Shown: positions 46,020-55,942 of the stretch, in pieces
Position numbering within the stretch: position 1 is the first letter of the stretch
Layout of the letters: each line of letters opens with the position of its first letter
Position numbers and translations under genes: made by a program
NCBI RefSeq assembly: GCF_009602435.1
Contig: NZ_VZDQ01000024.1
Location: 422,407-486,406 of the forward strand
Origin: Sediminibacillus terrae
GTDB lineage: Bacteria > Bacillota > Bacilli > Bacillales > Amphibacillaceae
DNA: 64,000 nt
Direction: 5' to 3'
The notes under the pieces: generated by a model
What the model saw: only the letters and a program-made list of their open reading frames with translations
Told to the model about the DNA's origin: nothing
Database searches by the model: none

Positions 46020-47042
46020 TTATACCTCCACTGCTTTTTCTGATTTATTATTGATTTCATCGGAAGATCCAGCACCTTGACCGGTAATCGTCAAAAACAC
46101 TTCGTCCAGACTTGGTTTCTGTACGCTTAATTCAGCCAACTGAATATCCGACTCTCTTAAGGCAATCAACAAGTCCGTCATCCGGTCGACATCTGCCATC
46201 GGCGCGGTGATTTTGCCGCCTTCCGTGGACACGGTGGACCGGACATTCAATACCCGTTCAACAATGAGCCGAGCATCCTGCATCTGCCGGTCATGTTGCA
46301 CTCCCAGGTGCAAGGATGAGGTGCCGATCGATGCTTTCAACTCATTTACCGTACCTTCCGCAACGACTTGGCCATGATCGATGACTGCAACCCGGTCGGC
46401 CAGCTCGTCTGCCTCTTGTAAATACTGTGTCGTCAAAAGGACGGTCGAGCCTGATTTGACCAAACGCCGGATGGTGTCCCACATTTGGTTTCGCGTGCGC
46501 GGATCAAGCCCTGTCGTCGGTTCATCCAGAAAAATGAGCGGCGGCTGGGCAATCAGGCTGACAGCCAAATCCAATCTCCTGCGCATGCCTCCCGAAAAGT
46601 GTTTCAACGGCCGCTTTGCCGCTTCCGTCAAACCGAATTCCTCCAACAATTCATCCGCCTTCTTTTTTGCCTCCGCTTTCCCGAGGCCCAGCAAGCGGGA
46701 AAAAATCATCAAGTTTTCGGTAGCGCTGAGTGACTCGTCAACAGAAGCATATTGCCCCGTCACTCCGATCAATTGCCGGACGATATGCGGCTCCTTAACC
46801 ACGTCATGGCCGAAGATGCTTGCAGAACCGGCGTCCGGCCGCAGCAAGGTAGCCAGCATTCTGATGACGGTCGTCTTTCCCGCCCCGTTCGGTCCAAGCA
46901 CTCCGTAAATCGAGCCTGTGGGCACCTGTAAATCTACGCCGTCCACCGCCCGGTTTTCTCCAAACGTTTTCACGATCCCTTTCGCTTCGACAGCCCACTC
47001 GCCGCTGCCTTTAGTGTTATTGTTCTTATTATTCTTTTGCAT
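46020..47042 (-). CDS. DrrA-type ABC exporter ATPase
   Basis: A 340-residue ATPase of the DrrA drug-resistance family. Walker A GPNGAGKTT is near residue 53, the signature FSGGMRRRLDLA near 148 and Walker B PLIFLDEPTTGLDPR follows; the C-terminal 110 residues form the DrrA-type domain (LHLGVQHDRQMQDARLIVERV). The ATG follows CAGGAGG. It forms an exporter with the next gene. Its N-terminus has an unusual Asn/Lys-rich tail (MQKNNKNNNTKGSGEW). Confidence 0.92.
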   Translation of the reverse strand: MQKNNKNNNTKGSGEWAVEAKGIVKTFGENRAVDGVDLQVPTGSIYGVLGPNGAGKTTVIRMLATLLRPDAGSASIFGHDVVKEPHIVRQLIGVTGQYASVDESLSATENLMIFSRLLGLGKAEAKKKADELLEEFGLTEAAKRPLKHFSGGMRRRLDLAVSLIAQPPLIFLDEPTTGLDPRTRNQMWDTIRRLVKSGSTVLLTTQYLQEADELADRVAVIDHGQVVAEGTVNELKASIGTSSLHLGVQHDRQMQDARLIVERVLNVRSTVSTEGGKITAPMADVDRMTDLLIALRESDIQLAELSVQKPSLDEVFLTITGQGAGSSDEINNKSEKAVEV

Positions 47043-47401
47043 GCTGATCCTCCTGTTTCTGTTTATATTTCGGATAAAATCTACGGATAAATCATCTCTG
47101 GATAGTCGTCCCTTGCCTTTTACTCCTTGTCAATTCCATAAGAGTCCATCGATTGATTGGCAAAAATGTTCATTACCTGTTGGATTATATACGACGTTTA
47201 TGAACGTAATATGAACAGCGGAATATGTCTTTGAAAAGAATAGTAAAAGGTATATATGCCAGGGATTGGCCAAGTGATAGAAACAGAAGTCCAATAGGCG
47301 GTACAGCAGCCGCACCCGGGATAAATGTAAGAGGATATTCATGTAGAAGCTGATGTTTTTGTATGGAATAACTGGGAATAGTTTTGGAGAGGTGATACAA
47401 A
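47043..47401. other. Divergent spacer upstream of drrA-like and DUF4396 genes
   Basis: About 360 bp containing the promoters of both genes. No palindrome strong enough to call was seen; the DUF4396 gene has GAGGTGA at the right end. Confidence 0.5.
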
Positions 47402-48064
47402 ATGAGCATACTGACTACGATAGCCTGGATTGCGATAGGAATCGGCTTGTTATCCTCCCTCATCATCCTTGTCGACATTATCAGACACCCGCAAATGATG
47501 TGGATCATGAACATCGTCTGGCCGATCAATGGTTGGTTTCTTGGTCCTTATGCGGTTTGGACTTATTTCAAATGGGGACGATTGAAAGCGAAAGATTCGG
47601 AAACGGAGGACGACCGCGGCTTCCCTGCAAAGGTGTACTTTTCAACAAGCCACTGTTCATCAGGGTGTACACTAGGGGATGCGTTCGGCGTACCGATTGT
47701 CACGCTGACCGGTTTCACCATCCTGGGCACCACTTTATTCGCCCATTATGCGATACAGTTCACCCTGGCATATTTATTCGGCATTCTATTTCAATTTTTC
47801 GCTATTTATCCAATGAATAAAGACGCCGGTGTGTTGAAAAACCTTAAAAATTCGATCAAGGCGGATACGCTTTCCCTGATATTGTTCGAAGTAGGCATGT
47901 TTGGCTGGATGGCCCTCGTGCATTATGTCATCTTCGCCGAACCTCCAAAGCCCCACCAGATGAACTATTGGTTCATGATGCAAATTGCGATGATTTTCGG
48001 ATTCCTGACAAGCTATCCGGCAAACTGGTGGCTGGTCAAAAAAGGCATTAAAGAAGAAATGTGA
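47402..48064 (+). CDS. DUF4396 membrane protein
   Basis: A 220-residue protein with five to six helices and the DUF4396 hallmark STSHCSSGCTLGD (about 82-94), two cysteines and a histidine that could bind a metal. The N-terminal half has two helices and WPINGWFLGPYAVW. Members often sit near metal or copper genes, but no such gene is here. Function unknown. Monocistronic with a terminator at 48111. Confidence 0.85.
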   Translation: MSILTTIAWIAIGIGLLSSLIILVDIIRHPQMMWIMNIVWPINGWFLGPYAVWTYFKWGRLKAKDSETEDDRGFPAKVYFSTSHCSSGCTLGDAFGVPIVTLTGFTILGTTLFAHYAIQFTLAYLFGILFQFFAIYPMNKDAGVLKNLKNSIKADTLSLILFEVGMFGWMALVHYVIFAEPPKPHQMNYWFMMQIAMIFGFLTSYPANWWLVKKGIKEEM

Positions 48065-48110
48065 GTTTGATTAGCAGAAGGAGAACTGCTATTTTTCACC
48101 AATGATGATG

Positions 48111-48160
48111 GCCGGAACCCATGCGTTGGCCTACTCCGCCCCGCATAGGCTCCGGCTTTT
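48111..48160 (+). terminator. Terminator after DUF4396 gene
   Basis: GCCGGAACCCATGCG / CGCATAGGCTCCGGC (13 of 15 pair) followed by TTTTTGTTTT. Confidence 0.8.
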
Positions 48161-48328
48161 TGTTTTACATCGTCTCCCCTATAAATGCATACAACAGCAT
48201 GGTTCTATGGCATTACCTTTCACGAGGTGTTCATGCTAAAATATACCTGTTTGCTATTAAACTATTGAAATTAGGGAATAGATATAGAATCATAGATGAA
48301 GGAAATCCATACATAAGGAAGTGACAAC

Positions 48329-49477
48329 ATGAAAAAATTAGCCCTGCTACTCTCGGGAGTTCTCCTGGTCTTTTTCCTGGTCGCTTGTTCAGAGAACACC
48401 TCTACAAACGGCGACAACGAAAAAAACAAAGAAGACAAGCAGTCGGAAGAAAGCACCTCAGGAGATAAGAAGGAAGAAACCAAAGAAACAGATGAAAAAC
48501 AGGAAGAACAGGAACAGGAAAAGGAAGAAACGAAGCCCCCTCAGCCTTATGAACCGTTAGAGCCGTCGGAAGACGCCGAACCGCTCAAGGATAAACTGTC
48601 TGAAGAAGAGTTGGAACAGATGCCGAAAGCCGAAGCGCACGGAGATGATCGCACAAGGATGGTTCCAGTCGGAGAAACGTTGGTAGAAGGAGCCGAGGAT
48701 AAAACCGAAGGCCCTTTGAAGGATCATAGACTTGTAGCCTACTACGGGCACCCGAACTCTACCAATATGGGCATCCTTGGTGAAATGGAACCCGACGCAC
48801 TGATGGAAAAGTTAAAAGAACAAACGCAGGCTTATTCAGATGCCGATCCGTCCCGTCCGGCCATTCCGACGATCGAGCTGATTTCAACGGTGGCACAGCG
48901 TAACCCCGGCCCCGAAGGAAAGTATTTCCACAGGACATCACCGGAGCAAATCGATGAATATGCCGAGCTCGCCAAAGAAAACGATGCGCTGCTTATGCTG
49001 GATGTCCAACTGGGAACGGATTCTGTTTTGAATCAAGTGAAGTTGTTGGAAAAATGGCTAAAGCTCCCTTATGTGCATTTGGCCATTGATACTGAGTTCC
49101 ACGTGAAAGAAGGAGAAACGCCTGGCATCGATCTTGGTCAAGTGAACGGAGAAGAAGTGCAAGAAGCAGTGAACTATCTGACAAAGATGGTAGAAGAAAA
49201 TGACCTGCCGGATAAAATCGTCCTCGTCCACCAGTTCATGGACGAAGCATTGACAAATAAAGAAGCTATCAAGCCGACCGAAAATGTGGAAGTCGCTCTG
49301 AACTATGATGGCTGGGGCAATTCCGACACGAAGATGTCGCTCTACCGCAAGTTCGTGCGAAACGAAGCCGTCCAATACGGCGGGTTCAAAATTTTTTATC
49401 AAAAGGATGAACCCGTGTTGAGCGCGGAGGATGTATTGAAGCTTGATCCGAATCCGGCGATTATTAATTATCAGTGA
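48329..49477 (+). CDS. Large lipoprotein with C-terminal barrel-like domain
   Basis: A 382-residue lipoprotein with lipobox FLVAC (Cys20), a highly charged Glu/Lys-rich spacer (about 25-75), and a soluble domain from about 125 with HRLVAYYGHPNSTNMGILGE, AIPTIELISTVAQRNPGPEG, LLMLDVQLG, VHLAIDTEFHV and IVLVHQFM. Alternating beta strands with acidic ends resemble a TIM barrel of the glycosidase-like kind, and E and D residues at strand ends (TIELIS, LAIDTEF) could be catalytic. I know similar Bacillaceae proteins only as uncharacterised. AAGGAAG precedes the ATG; a terminator follows. Confidence 0.7.
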   Translation: MKKLALLLSGVLLVFFLVACSENTSTNGDNEKNKEDKQSEESTSGDKKEETKETDEKQEEQEQEKEETKPPQPYEPLEPSEDAEPLKDKLSEEELEQMPKAEAHGDDRTRMVPVGETLVEGAEDKTEGPLKDHRLVAYYGHPNSTNMGILGEMEPDALMEKLKEQTQAYSDADPSRPAIPTIELISTVAQRNPGPEGKYFHRTSPEQIDEYAELAKENDALLMLDVQLGTDSVLNQVKLLEKWLKLPYVHLAIDTEFHVKEGETPGIDLGQVNGEEVQEAVNYLTKMVEENDLPDKIVLVHQFMDEALTNKEAIKPTENVEVALNYDGWGNSDTKMSLYRKFVRNEAVQYGGFKIFYQKDEPVLSAEDVLKLDPNPAIINYQ

Positions 49478-49484
49478 TTACACT

Positions 49485-49512
49485 AACAGGGAAGAGACGC
49501 CTCTTCCCTGTT
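49485..49512. terminator. Terminator after large lipoprotein
   Basis: Perfect 12-bp arms AACAGGGAAGAG / CTCTTCCCTGTT with a 4-nt loop; also the first strong hairpin after the glycosidase operon coming from the right. Confidence 0.7.
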
Positions 49513-49653
49513 CATCAAGGTATTTACCAATTCACTTTTGTTTATATACAGAATAGGCAAGCAGTCTACTTATCAGATGGATTACGGAGATTATCGCTTA
49601 TCGTTTTAATGACCATTGTCAGCCACCACTAACAAGGATTACGAACGTTTTAT

Positions 49654-50604
49654 CTATTCTCCTGACGGAACAATTATTGATGCTGAGGTTGGTAAAGGCA
49701 TACCAAAATCAGGTGTTCCATCAGATCGCCAGCCAAATTTTTGAATACAAGTCATTCGAAGCTCATTGCCACCTTCCGATTGAGGAATTGCATGATAAAC
49801 AATCCAATCCTCCGTACCATCTGGTGATTGAACAAAGCTGTTATGCCCGGGAGCAAACATCTTGTTTTTCACACTCTTTGAAAAAACAGGAACCGGTGAT
49901 TTGAGCCATGACCGACTATTCAACACATCGGAATCTGCTGATGCAGTCAACATCCCTAATGAATAATCATCAGACCATGTAGTACTGGCTGAGTAAACCA
50001 AAAATAACATATTGCCTCTTTTTAACATGACCGGCCCTTCATTTATGGCCATTCCACCTTGTTTTTCCCAATCGTATTCAGGTTTTGATATCAATATATC
50101 CGAGCTGGATAGTGTCCATGGGTTTTCCATTTCTGCCATATAAAGAGCTGATCCATAATCAGGGAAGTACCCATAGCCCGCATACACAAAGTACCATTTT
50201 CCTTTATGTTCAAAAATAGTCCCATCCAAACCTGGATGTTCTGTATTTATATAGCCCTTTTCAATCCACTTCCCATCAAATGGATCTTCGGCTTTATTCT
50301 CTAAGACAAAGATTTTTCTAGTCTTATCTCCACCTTTCCCATCGTTAGCAGTGTAATATACATACCATTTCCCATTCGCTTTATGAATCTCCGGAGCCCA
50401 TATATTGTCACTGTTTATCCCTTCGCGCGGAGGTGTCCAAATAGTTTTGCACTCCCCATCCGGAATGCCCGTTAAACTTTTTGACCTCCACAAATCAAGT
50501 CTTTTACGTCTTGTGCACATGAAATAATACTTGCTTTTATCCTTATAGACCCACGGATCAGCACCTGGATTTAACAGAGGATTTTTAAAGGTTCTTTCCT
50601 TCAT
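49654..50604 (-). CDS. Glycoside hydrolase family 43, cytoplasmic
   Basis: A 316-residue GH43 five-bladed propeller enzyme with no signal peptide. The three catalytic acids are visible: D16 (GADPWVY, base), D127 (GLDGTIF, pKa modulator) and E189 (INEGPVM, acid). GH43 enzymes cleave alpha-L-arabinofuranosides or beta-xylosides. Being cytoplasmic, it should trim short arabino- or xylo-oligosaccharides after import. It is the last gene of the glycan locus, 70 nt after the large GH43 gene. Confidence 0.9.
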   Translation of the reverse strand: MKERTFKNPLLNPGADPWVYKDKSKYYFMCTRRKRLDLWRSKSLTGIPDGECKTIWTPPREGINSDNIWAPEIHKANGKWYVYYTANDGKGGDKTRKIFVLENKAEDPFDGKWIEKGYINTEHPGLDGTIFEHKGKWYFVYAGYGYFPDYGSALYMAEMENPWTLSSSDILISKPEYDWEKQGGMAINEGPVMLKRGNMLFLVYSASTTWSDDYSLGMLTASADSDVLNSRSWLKSPVPVFSKSVKNKMFAPGHNSFVQSPDGTEDWIVYHAIPQSEGGNELRMTCIQKFGWRSDGTPDFGMPLPTSASIIVPSGE

Positions 50605-50673
50605 GCATTCACCCTTCTTAAATATAAAGTTAACTAGCGGAATGACCTTCCAACCAACTAATTTCAGTCTAAA

Positions 50674-53157
50674 TTAATTAGGTTTCAGTTGAAAATTGTC
50701 AAAGCTTGCTTGATTATTCATTACTCGAAAACCAGCTTTCCCGTGTGTAAAAGGCTGAACCGATGTATCTTCGTACACGATTTTAGGTGTATCCATATCA
50801 TTCACAAATACTTTGAGCCTAGTTCCTTTCACATCCGCTTTCACATGATGCCAAGAATCTACCGGTAACGTTGCAGAGACACTATCCAATGTTTCCCATC
50901 CATAATTTTGCTTTCCTAAGTAAATTCCATTAGTTGTGATAAACGCATAGTAGCCTTGCATAAAGTCGGGATTATTTTGTCCATGTGACATACCATTAGC
51001 CGGATTGAGCCCACGTACCAGGATGCCCGCATCACCACTCGTATTACCTAACTGTATATCCGCTTCCACCTGATAGTCGGTCCACCCGTTTTCGCCGACA
51101 AGCACCTTGGAAAAGGCTTTGTCACTTGGTTGGAATGTATCATCTTTAACCGACCAATAGTTCTCGTACATTGACCAATCCAAGTTAATTCGCTCAGTAA
51201 AATCATCACTTAGAGGAGTCATGGTACTCCCTTTATAAAAGGTCATAGAGGCGATATTTACTTCGCCTTTGACTACCTCTATTCTTAATTCCTGGTTGCC
51301 TTTTGTTAATTCTAAATCTTTTATCGTTATGGTTCTCCAATTATCATTACCGCCTGTATTTGGTAAAGATATAGTACCCGTAATATCAGTATCTCCCTGT
51401 TTAATTTTCAACTGGCTATCTTCATCCTGTGTCGCAATTCGAAGATCTGCATGAAAGCTATTGGCTTCGTCAACATTCACCTTATAGGAAAGCCATTCTT
51501 CCGGTTGATCCATACGTACATAATAGGCACCCTCTGAATCCTTTCGAATGTCTACTGGATCGGGTCGGTATTCATTGTTAGTAGAACCTTGATCGTCATC
51601 GTGATAGCCGATACCTTCTCCGCCACTCTGATAATGCACGGCCTCCACTGTACCCGGAAGGGGCTTGTTAATATCCCATACACCACTTCCGTTCACCTTA
51701 TTACTAAAGGCAACATAACCGAATTCCGCCTGTGCACTCTTTGTCAAATAGCCAATCTTTCCTTCCTTAAGAGATGCTTCTACTGTTTGTTTCAGCATGC
51801 CATCAACGTAAACTTTGAAAGAATGCATGGATTTTTCTACCCTTATTTGATGTAACTTTGTAAAATCAAACTCAGTTGGCAGTATAGAGGATTCAGAATG
51901 AAATTCTTTTCCATCCCTAACAAAGCGAGTAACCAAGGTGCTTTCACTTGGATCCAATAACGCGACACCATAGTTATTTTCGTCCTGATAAGAAAAAACG
52001 GCACCATATAAACCAGAAACCTCCTCATCCTCCAGCAGCTTCGCATGAAATTCAGCCGTATAGTTACTTTTTGTTTCTGCTTTGGTCACTAGCCTATAGG
52101 AATTAGTCGATTCTGTAGAAGTTTGCCTTAGATACGTTTTATCATCAATCTCCCAATCTCCATCATCGAGGTTGATCCAGTTGGATTTGACGTTTTTCCG
52201 ACCAAAACGGTCTTCAAAGGCAGGAAGCTCGGGACTTTGTTGTTTTGTATGAGTCGGACCTAACACCGACATCTTATCTCCATTCCACGCCATTCGGTCC
52301 ATATTCATGTGCCGTAACGGACCAACAACTCCAGGTCCCTCTAAATTATGATAAAAGATATAGTCTGTATCTAGATTGGGGCCTTTGACTACACTGTTGT
52401 GTCCAAGTCCTACTGTTTCTCCCTCTGTATTTAGAACCAATGGATTTTGTCTAGACGGCCGGTATCCGTTGGTTGGACTATCACTTACCGCATAATCAAT
52501 ACGATAGCCTTCGCTAAACACATGGTTACCCGTATAGGTCATGTAGTACTTGCCATTTCTTTTAAAAATTGTGGATCCTTCCGTCCATCCATTCATATAT
52601 GCTGCGGTAACCGTGCTTTCACCAACCGTTTCCGGATCACGCATAGAAGCAATTTCAATTCCTCCAGTCCCTGCATGTGAGAAGTACATGGAACCATCAT
52701 CATCAATAAACACATTACCATCGATCGATTTACCGAAGTTATCCGTCACCACTTCAAACGGACCAACGGGACTATCACTTTTTAGGACGTAGTGTCCATT
52801 CCCTCCAGGAGAAGTGTACATATAAAAGTATCCATTCCAATAGATTACCTCCGGCGCATAAGCTGCTCTCGTCTCCTCCTCTTCCGTTGCAAGCCCCTCG
52901 TACTTCCAATCTACTAGATCGGGGGAACTCCATACTTTCACTCCTATATCCGTATCCCGTGTACTTACATATAAATAATACAAACCATTGTACTTAAATA
53001 CGTATGGATCACCCAAGCCATAGTCTTCCCACTCGTTATCTAACATGATTGGATTTTGGTAACCGCTCGCTTTAGGCTTCTCTGGACTCTCACCATCCCC
53101 ACTGCACGCGCTGCAAAAACCAATCATTACAAAAAGTACAACAGACAATAAGCGCAT
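50674..53157 (-). CDS. Surface GH43 lipoprotein with CBM and two LamG-like domains
   Basis: An 827-residue lipoprotein (lipobox FCSAC, Cys18). The GH43 propeller spans about 33-325 with D50 (GLGDPYVF), D146 (SIDGNVF) and E193 (WTEGSTIF). A beta-sandwich of about 175 residues follows (EDRFGRKNVKSNW onward), then a CBM6-like module (about 530-665, AEAVHYQSGGEGIGYHDDD-type start) and a last LamG-like domain (about 670-827). It should act outside on arabinan, arabinoxylan or similar polymers. ATG 53157 follows GGAGGGG; the frame from 53217 adds 20 residues before the signal peptide. Confidence 0.9.
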   Translation of the reverse strand: MRLLSVVLFVMIGFCSACSGDGESPEKPKASGYQNPIMLDNEWEDYGLGDPYVFKYNGLYYLYVSTRDTDIGVKVWSSPDLVDWKYEGLATEEEETRAAYAPEVIYWNGYFYMYTSPGGNGHYVLKSDSPVGPFEVVTDNFGKSIDGNVFIDDDGSMYFSHAGTGGIEIASMRDPETVGESTVTAAYMNGWTEGSTIFKRNGKYYMTYTGNHVFSEGYRIDYAVSDSPTNGYRPSRQNPLVLNTEGETVGLGHNSVVKGPNLDTDYIFYHNLEGPGVVGPLRHMNMDRMAWNGDKMSVLGPTHTKQQSPELPAFEDRFGRKNVKSNWINLDDGDWEIDDKTYLRQTSTESTNSYRLVTKAETKSNYTAEFHAKLLEDEEVSGLYGAVFSYQDENNYGVALLDPSESTLVTRFVRDGKEFHSESSILPTEFDFTKLHQIRVEKSMHSFKVYVDGMLKQTVEASLKEGKIGYLTKSAQAEFGYVAFSNKVNGSGVWDINKPLPGTVEAVHYQSGGEGIGYHDDDQGSTNNEYRPDPVDIRKDSEGAYYVRMDQPEEWLSYKVNVDEANSFHADLRIATQDEDSQLKIKQGDTDITGTISLPNTGGNDNWRTITIKDLELTKGNQELRIEVVKGEVNIASMTFYKGSTMTPLSDDFTERINLDWSMYENYWSVKDDTFQPSDKAFSKVLVGENGWTDYQVEADIQLGNTSGDAGILVRGLNPANGMSHGQNNPDFMQGYYAFITTNGIYLGKQNYGWETLDSVSATLPVDSWHHVKADVKGTRLKVFVNDMDTPKIVYEDTSVQPFTHGKAGFRVMNNQASFDNFQLKPN

Positions 53158-53274
53158 CCATTCCCCTCCAATACCCTTATTACTTGCACGCTTCCTATAC
53201 AAAAGAGCCTGAATCACAAAGCTTGGATTTTCATAACGACAAAATCCTCCCTTTATGGCCCCCCAAACTACCTC

Positions 53275-55041
53275 TTATTCATTAATGGCTTTAATTTTTT
53301 CCAAGGCAATTTTCGGTGTTCGATCCGCTTTCAATAACCCATTGATTTCTTGTTGAACGTCCGTAGTTTGCGTATAACAGTAACCGCTAATATATGGGAT
53401 TTCTTTAATTGCATCGGTGATATCTTTATAGCGTTTCAGGAATTCTTCTTCCGTTTGTACTTGGTGCCCATACCCCCAGCCACTGTCATCATCAAAGGCA
53501 ATGCCACCATATTCGGTAACAATGACTGGTTGACCTTTATATTCATATCCCTCTGCAAATGCATATTTATGCTTATTGTGAGGAATTATATTTTGCAGAA
53601 TTTGCTCCTTATCTTTATAGCGCTTTAAGAATAATTCTCCAAATTCTTCATAATCATGGAGCGCTATGATGTCAGAAACGGTATGCTCCCACCCATCATT
53701 TACGATGACTGGACGTTCTGGATCTATTGTTTTGGACAAGTAATAGATGGATTCTGTAAATGCTTGTTGCTGTTCATCCACCAGGATATTCGGGATTCCC
53801 CACGATTCATTGAATGGAACCCAAGTAATAATGGAAGGATGATTATAATGCTGCTTCATGATCTCTTGCCATTCATTAATAAAGTTTTCTACCGCTTCAT
53901 CTGAAAATTCATAGGTCGCTGCCATTTCTGACCAGACAAGCAATCCTTTTTTATCACACCAATACAGAAAGCGTTCATCTTCAATTTTTTGGTGTTTTCG
54001 AACGCCGTTGAATCCCATCTTCCTTGTTTTTTCAATATCTTCTATCATCGCTTCGTCAGAAGGAGGTGTCAGCATAGTGTCCGGCCAGTATCCCTGATCC
54101 AGCAGCAGTTTTTGATAGATAGGAACATTATTCAATAATACTTGATCACCTTTTACAGATATTTTTCGCATACCAAAATAGGAATCCACTTCGTCAACTA
54201 GTTCCCCACCTGCAAACAGGCGAAATGTAACATCATATAAATGCGGATTTTCCGGGGTCCAATGCATGACTTTCCATTCCATTAACTCAGAACGCAAGTC
54301 GGCCACACATTTCATGGTAGCTCTGTCAGCCACGATGGCGAACTCTTTTACTTTTTCCCCATTGAAGCTAATTATTGTTTCTAATCTACAACCCTCTATA
54401 CTCGCCCCACTTAGCTTATATTCAAAGCTAACAGACTGCTTATCGATGTTTGGCGTGATTTTCACATGATCCACATTCACATCACTTAAAAATTCCAACC
54501 AGACCGTTTGCCAAATCCCGGTATTTTGGACATACCAGCACCCAAAGTTTTCATCTCTCCAGCGCTGCTTCCCTCTGGGTTGAGTGCAGCTTTGACTATC
54601 TTCTACTTTGACAACCAATTCATTATCCTTCGTACTATCTACCGCGTTCGTAATGTCAAAAGAAAACGCGGCATTTCCACCCGCATGGTAACCAATATAG
54701 CTTCCATTAACCCATACCTTAGTAAGGTAATCAGATGCCTGAAACCTCAGAATGACTCGTTTACCTGCTTCTTCCTTTGGGATGGTAAATAATCGTTGAT
54801 ACCATACATACGGATGAAACACTTCCTCTCCGATGCCGCTCGCTTTCGTTTCATACGTGAAAGGCACTTGTATATCCGTAGCAAAGGACGGTGTTTGATA
54901 CCATAATGCATGTTCGCCGATATTCTGATCATCAAAAGCAAATTTCCACGTTCCATTTAAATTCAGCCACGATTGACGTTTAAATTGCGGACGCGGATAT
55001 TCCGTTCGCTGATACGTTTTGATACTTGTTGTTGTCTCCAT
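53275..55041 (-). CDS. Glycoside hydrolase family 2, cytoplasmic
   Basis: A 588-residue GH2 enzyme with the usual order: sugar-binding jelly roll (about 15-185), Ig-like domain (about 187-295) and TIM barrel (about 296-588). E412 (PFNESWG) is the acid/base and E510 (VTEYGG) the nucleophile. The size matches beta-glucuronidase-like and short beta-galactosidase-like members, not LacZ. No signal peptide, so it acts on imported sugars. Specificity (galactoside, glucuronide or arabinoside) cannot be read from sequence. Good ribosome site AAAAGGAG. Confidence 0.9.
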   Translation of the reverse strand: METTTSIKTYQRTEYPRPQFKRQSWLNLNGTWKFAFDDQNIGEHALWYQTPSFATDIQVPFTYETKASGIGEEVFHPYVWYQRLFTIPKEEAGKRVILRFQASDYLTKVWVNGSYIGYHAGGNAAFSFDITNAVDSTKDNELVVKVEDSQSCTQPRGKQRWRDENFGCWYVQNTGIWQTVWLEFLSDVNVDHVKITPNIDKQSVSFEYKLSGASIEGCRLETIISFNGEKVKEFAIVADRATMKCVADLRSELMEWKVMHWTPENPHLYDVTFRLFAGGELVDEVDSYFGMRKISVKGDQVLLNNVPIYQKLLLDQGYWPDTMLTPPSDEAMIEDIEKTRKMGFNGVRKHQKIEDERFLYWCDKKGLLVWSEMAATYEFSDEAVENFINEWQEIMKQHYNHPSIITWVPFNESWGIPNILVDEQQQAFTESIYYLSKTIDPERPVIVNDGWEHTVSDIIALHDYEEFGELFLKRYKDKEQILQNIIPHNKHKYAFAEGYEYKGQPVIVTEYGGIAFDDDSGWGYGHQVQTEEEFLKRYKDITDAIKEIPYISGYCYTQTTDVQQEINGLLKADRTPKIALEKIKAINE

Positions 55042-55057
55042 GTATTTCTCTCCTTTT

Positions 55058-55942
55058 TTACCCCTTTATTCCTGTAAAACTAATGCCCTTAACGATTTGT
55101 TTTTCAAAAATCAAGAACACGATAATCACTGGTATGGAAGCGATAGCATTTGCCGTCATCGGTAACACATATGCCTGTGAATAAGTTGCATTGAATACCG
55201 GGAGACCCACCGGTAACGTGTATAAATTCTCGGATAGGATAGATAAATAGGGCCATAAAAAGTTATTCCATGATCCAATAAAGGTAAAGATACCTATAGA
55301 TGCCATTGCAGGTTTGGCCAACGGCAAGATAATTTTATAGAAAATCTTAAAATTGGAACAACCGTCAATAATGGCACTCTCAATTACCTCTTTCGGAACA
55401 TTGTCAAAAAAGCTCTTCAATACAATGACGCCTAATGGCGATGCAATCATAGGCAATATTAAGCCTGCATAGCTATCCAACATATTTAGATTCTTCACAA
55501 TCTCATAAAGCGGGATGATGGTGGCTTCTCCCGGAATCATCAATCCTAAAAGAAAGAAGATAAAGATGAAATTTTTGTAGCGAAACTTCATTTGAGAAAT
55601 AGCGAAAGCTGCAAGAGACGTCAGGATCAACGTCAATATGGTTGTGATCGTTGCAACAAGAAAACTATTGAACAACCAACGTAAAATAAGACTGTCGACT
55701 ACTATGTCAATATAGTTGGTAAAAGTAAAAGGCGGTAAAAACCAATCTAAAGGATTCGTTGTCGAATAGCCATTAGGTTTTAAAGAAACCAACAACATCC
55801 AAATAATCGGCAGAATGAATAAGGCGGCAACAATGAGCCCTACGGTTAACTTCCCTTTTCGTAATGGATCACGGTTTTTTTCTAATAAACTAGATACTTC
55901 TGTCTTCGACGTTGATTTTTTTTCTACATTAGGCTCACCCAT
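55058..55942 (-). CDS. Sugar ABC transporter permease, MalG type
   Basis: A 294-residue inner membrane permease of the carbohydrate uptake (CUT1) family with six helices and the EAA loop (ESAIIDGCSNFKIFYKIILPL, about 200-220) that docks the ATPase. It starts directly at the stop of the first permease, with AGGAGCG as ribosome site inside that gene, so the two are coupled. Confidence 0.94.
   Translation of the reverse strand: MGEPNVEKKSTSKTEVSSLLEKNRDPLRKGKLTVGLIVAALFILPIIWMLLVSLKPNGYSTTNPLDWFLPPFTFTNYIDIVVDSLILRWLFNSFLVATITTILTLILTSLAAFAISQMKFRYKNFIFIFFLLGLMIPGEATIIPLYEIVKNLNMLDSYAGLILPMIASPLGVIVLKSFFDNVPKEVIESAIIDGCSNFKIFYKIILPLAKPAMASIGIFTFIGSWNNFLWPYLSILSENLYTLPVGLPVFNATYSQAYVLPMTANAIASIPVIIVFLIFEKQIVKGISFTGIKG

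Noticed and set aside
48121..48324. 67-codon plus-strand frame
   Set aside because: Starts inside the terminator of the DUF4396 gene and ends in the next gene's upstream region; no ribosome site.
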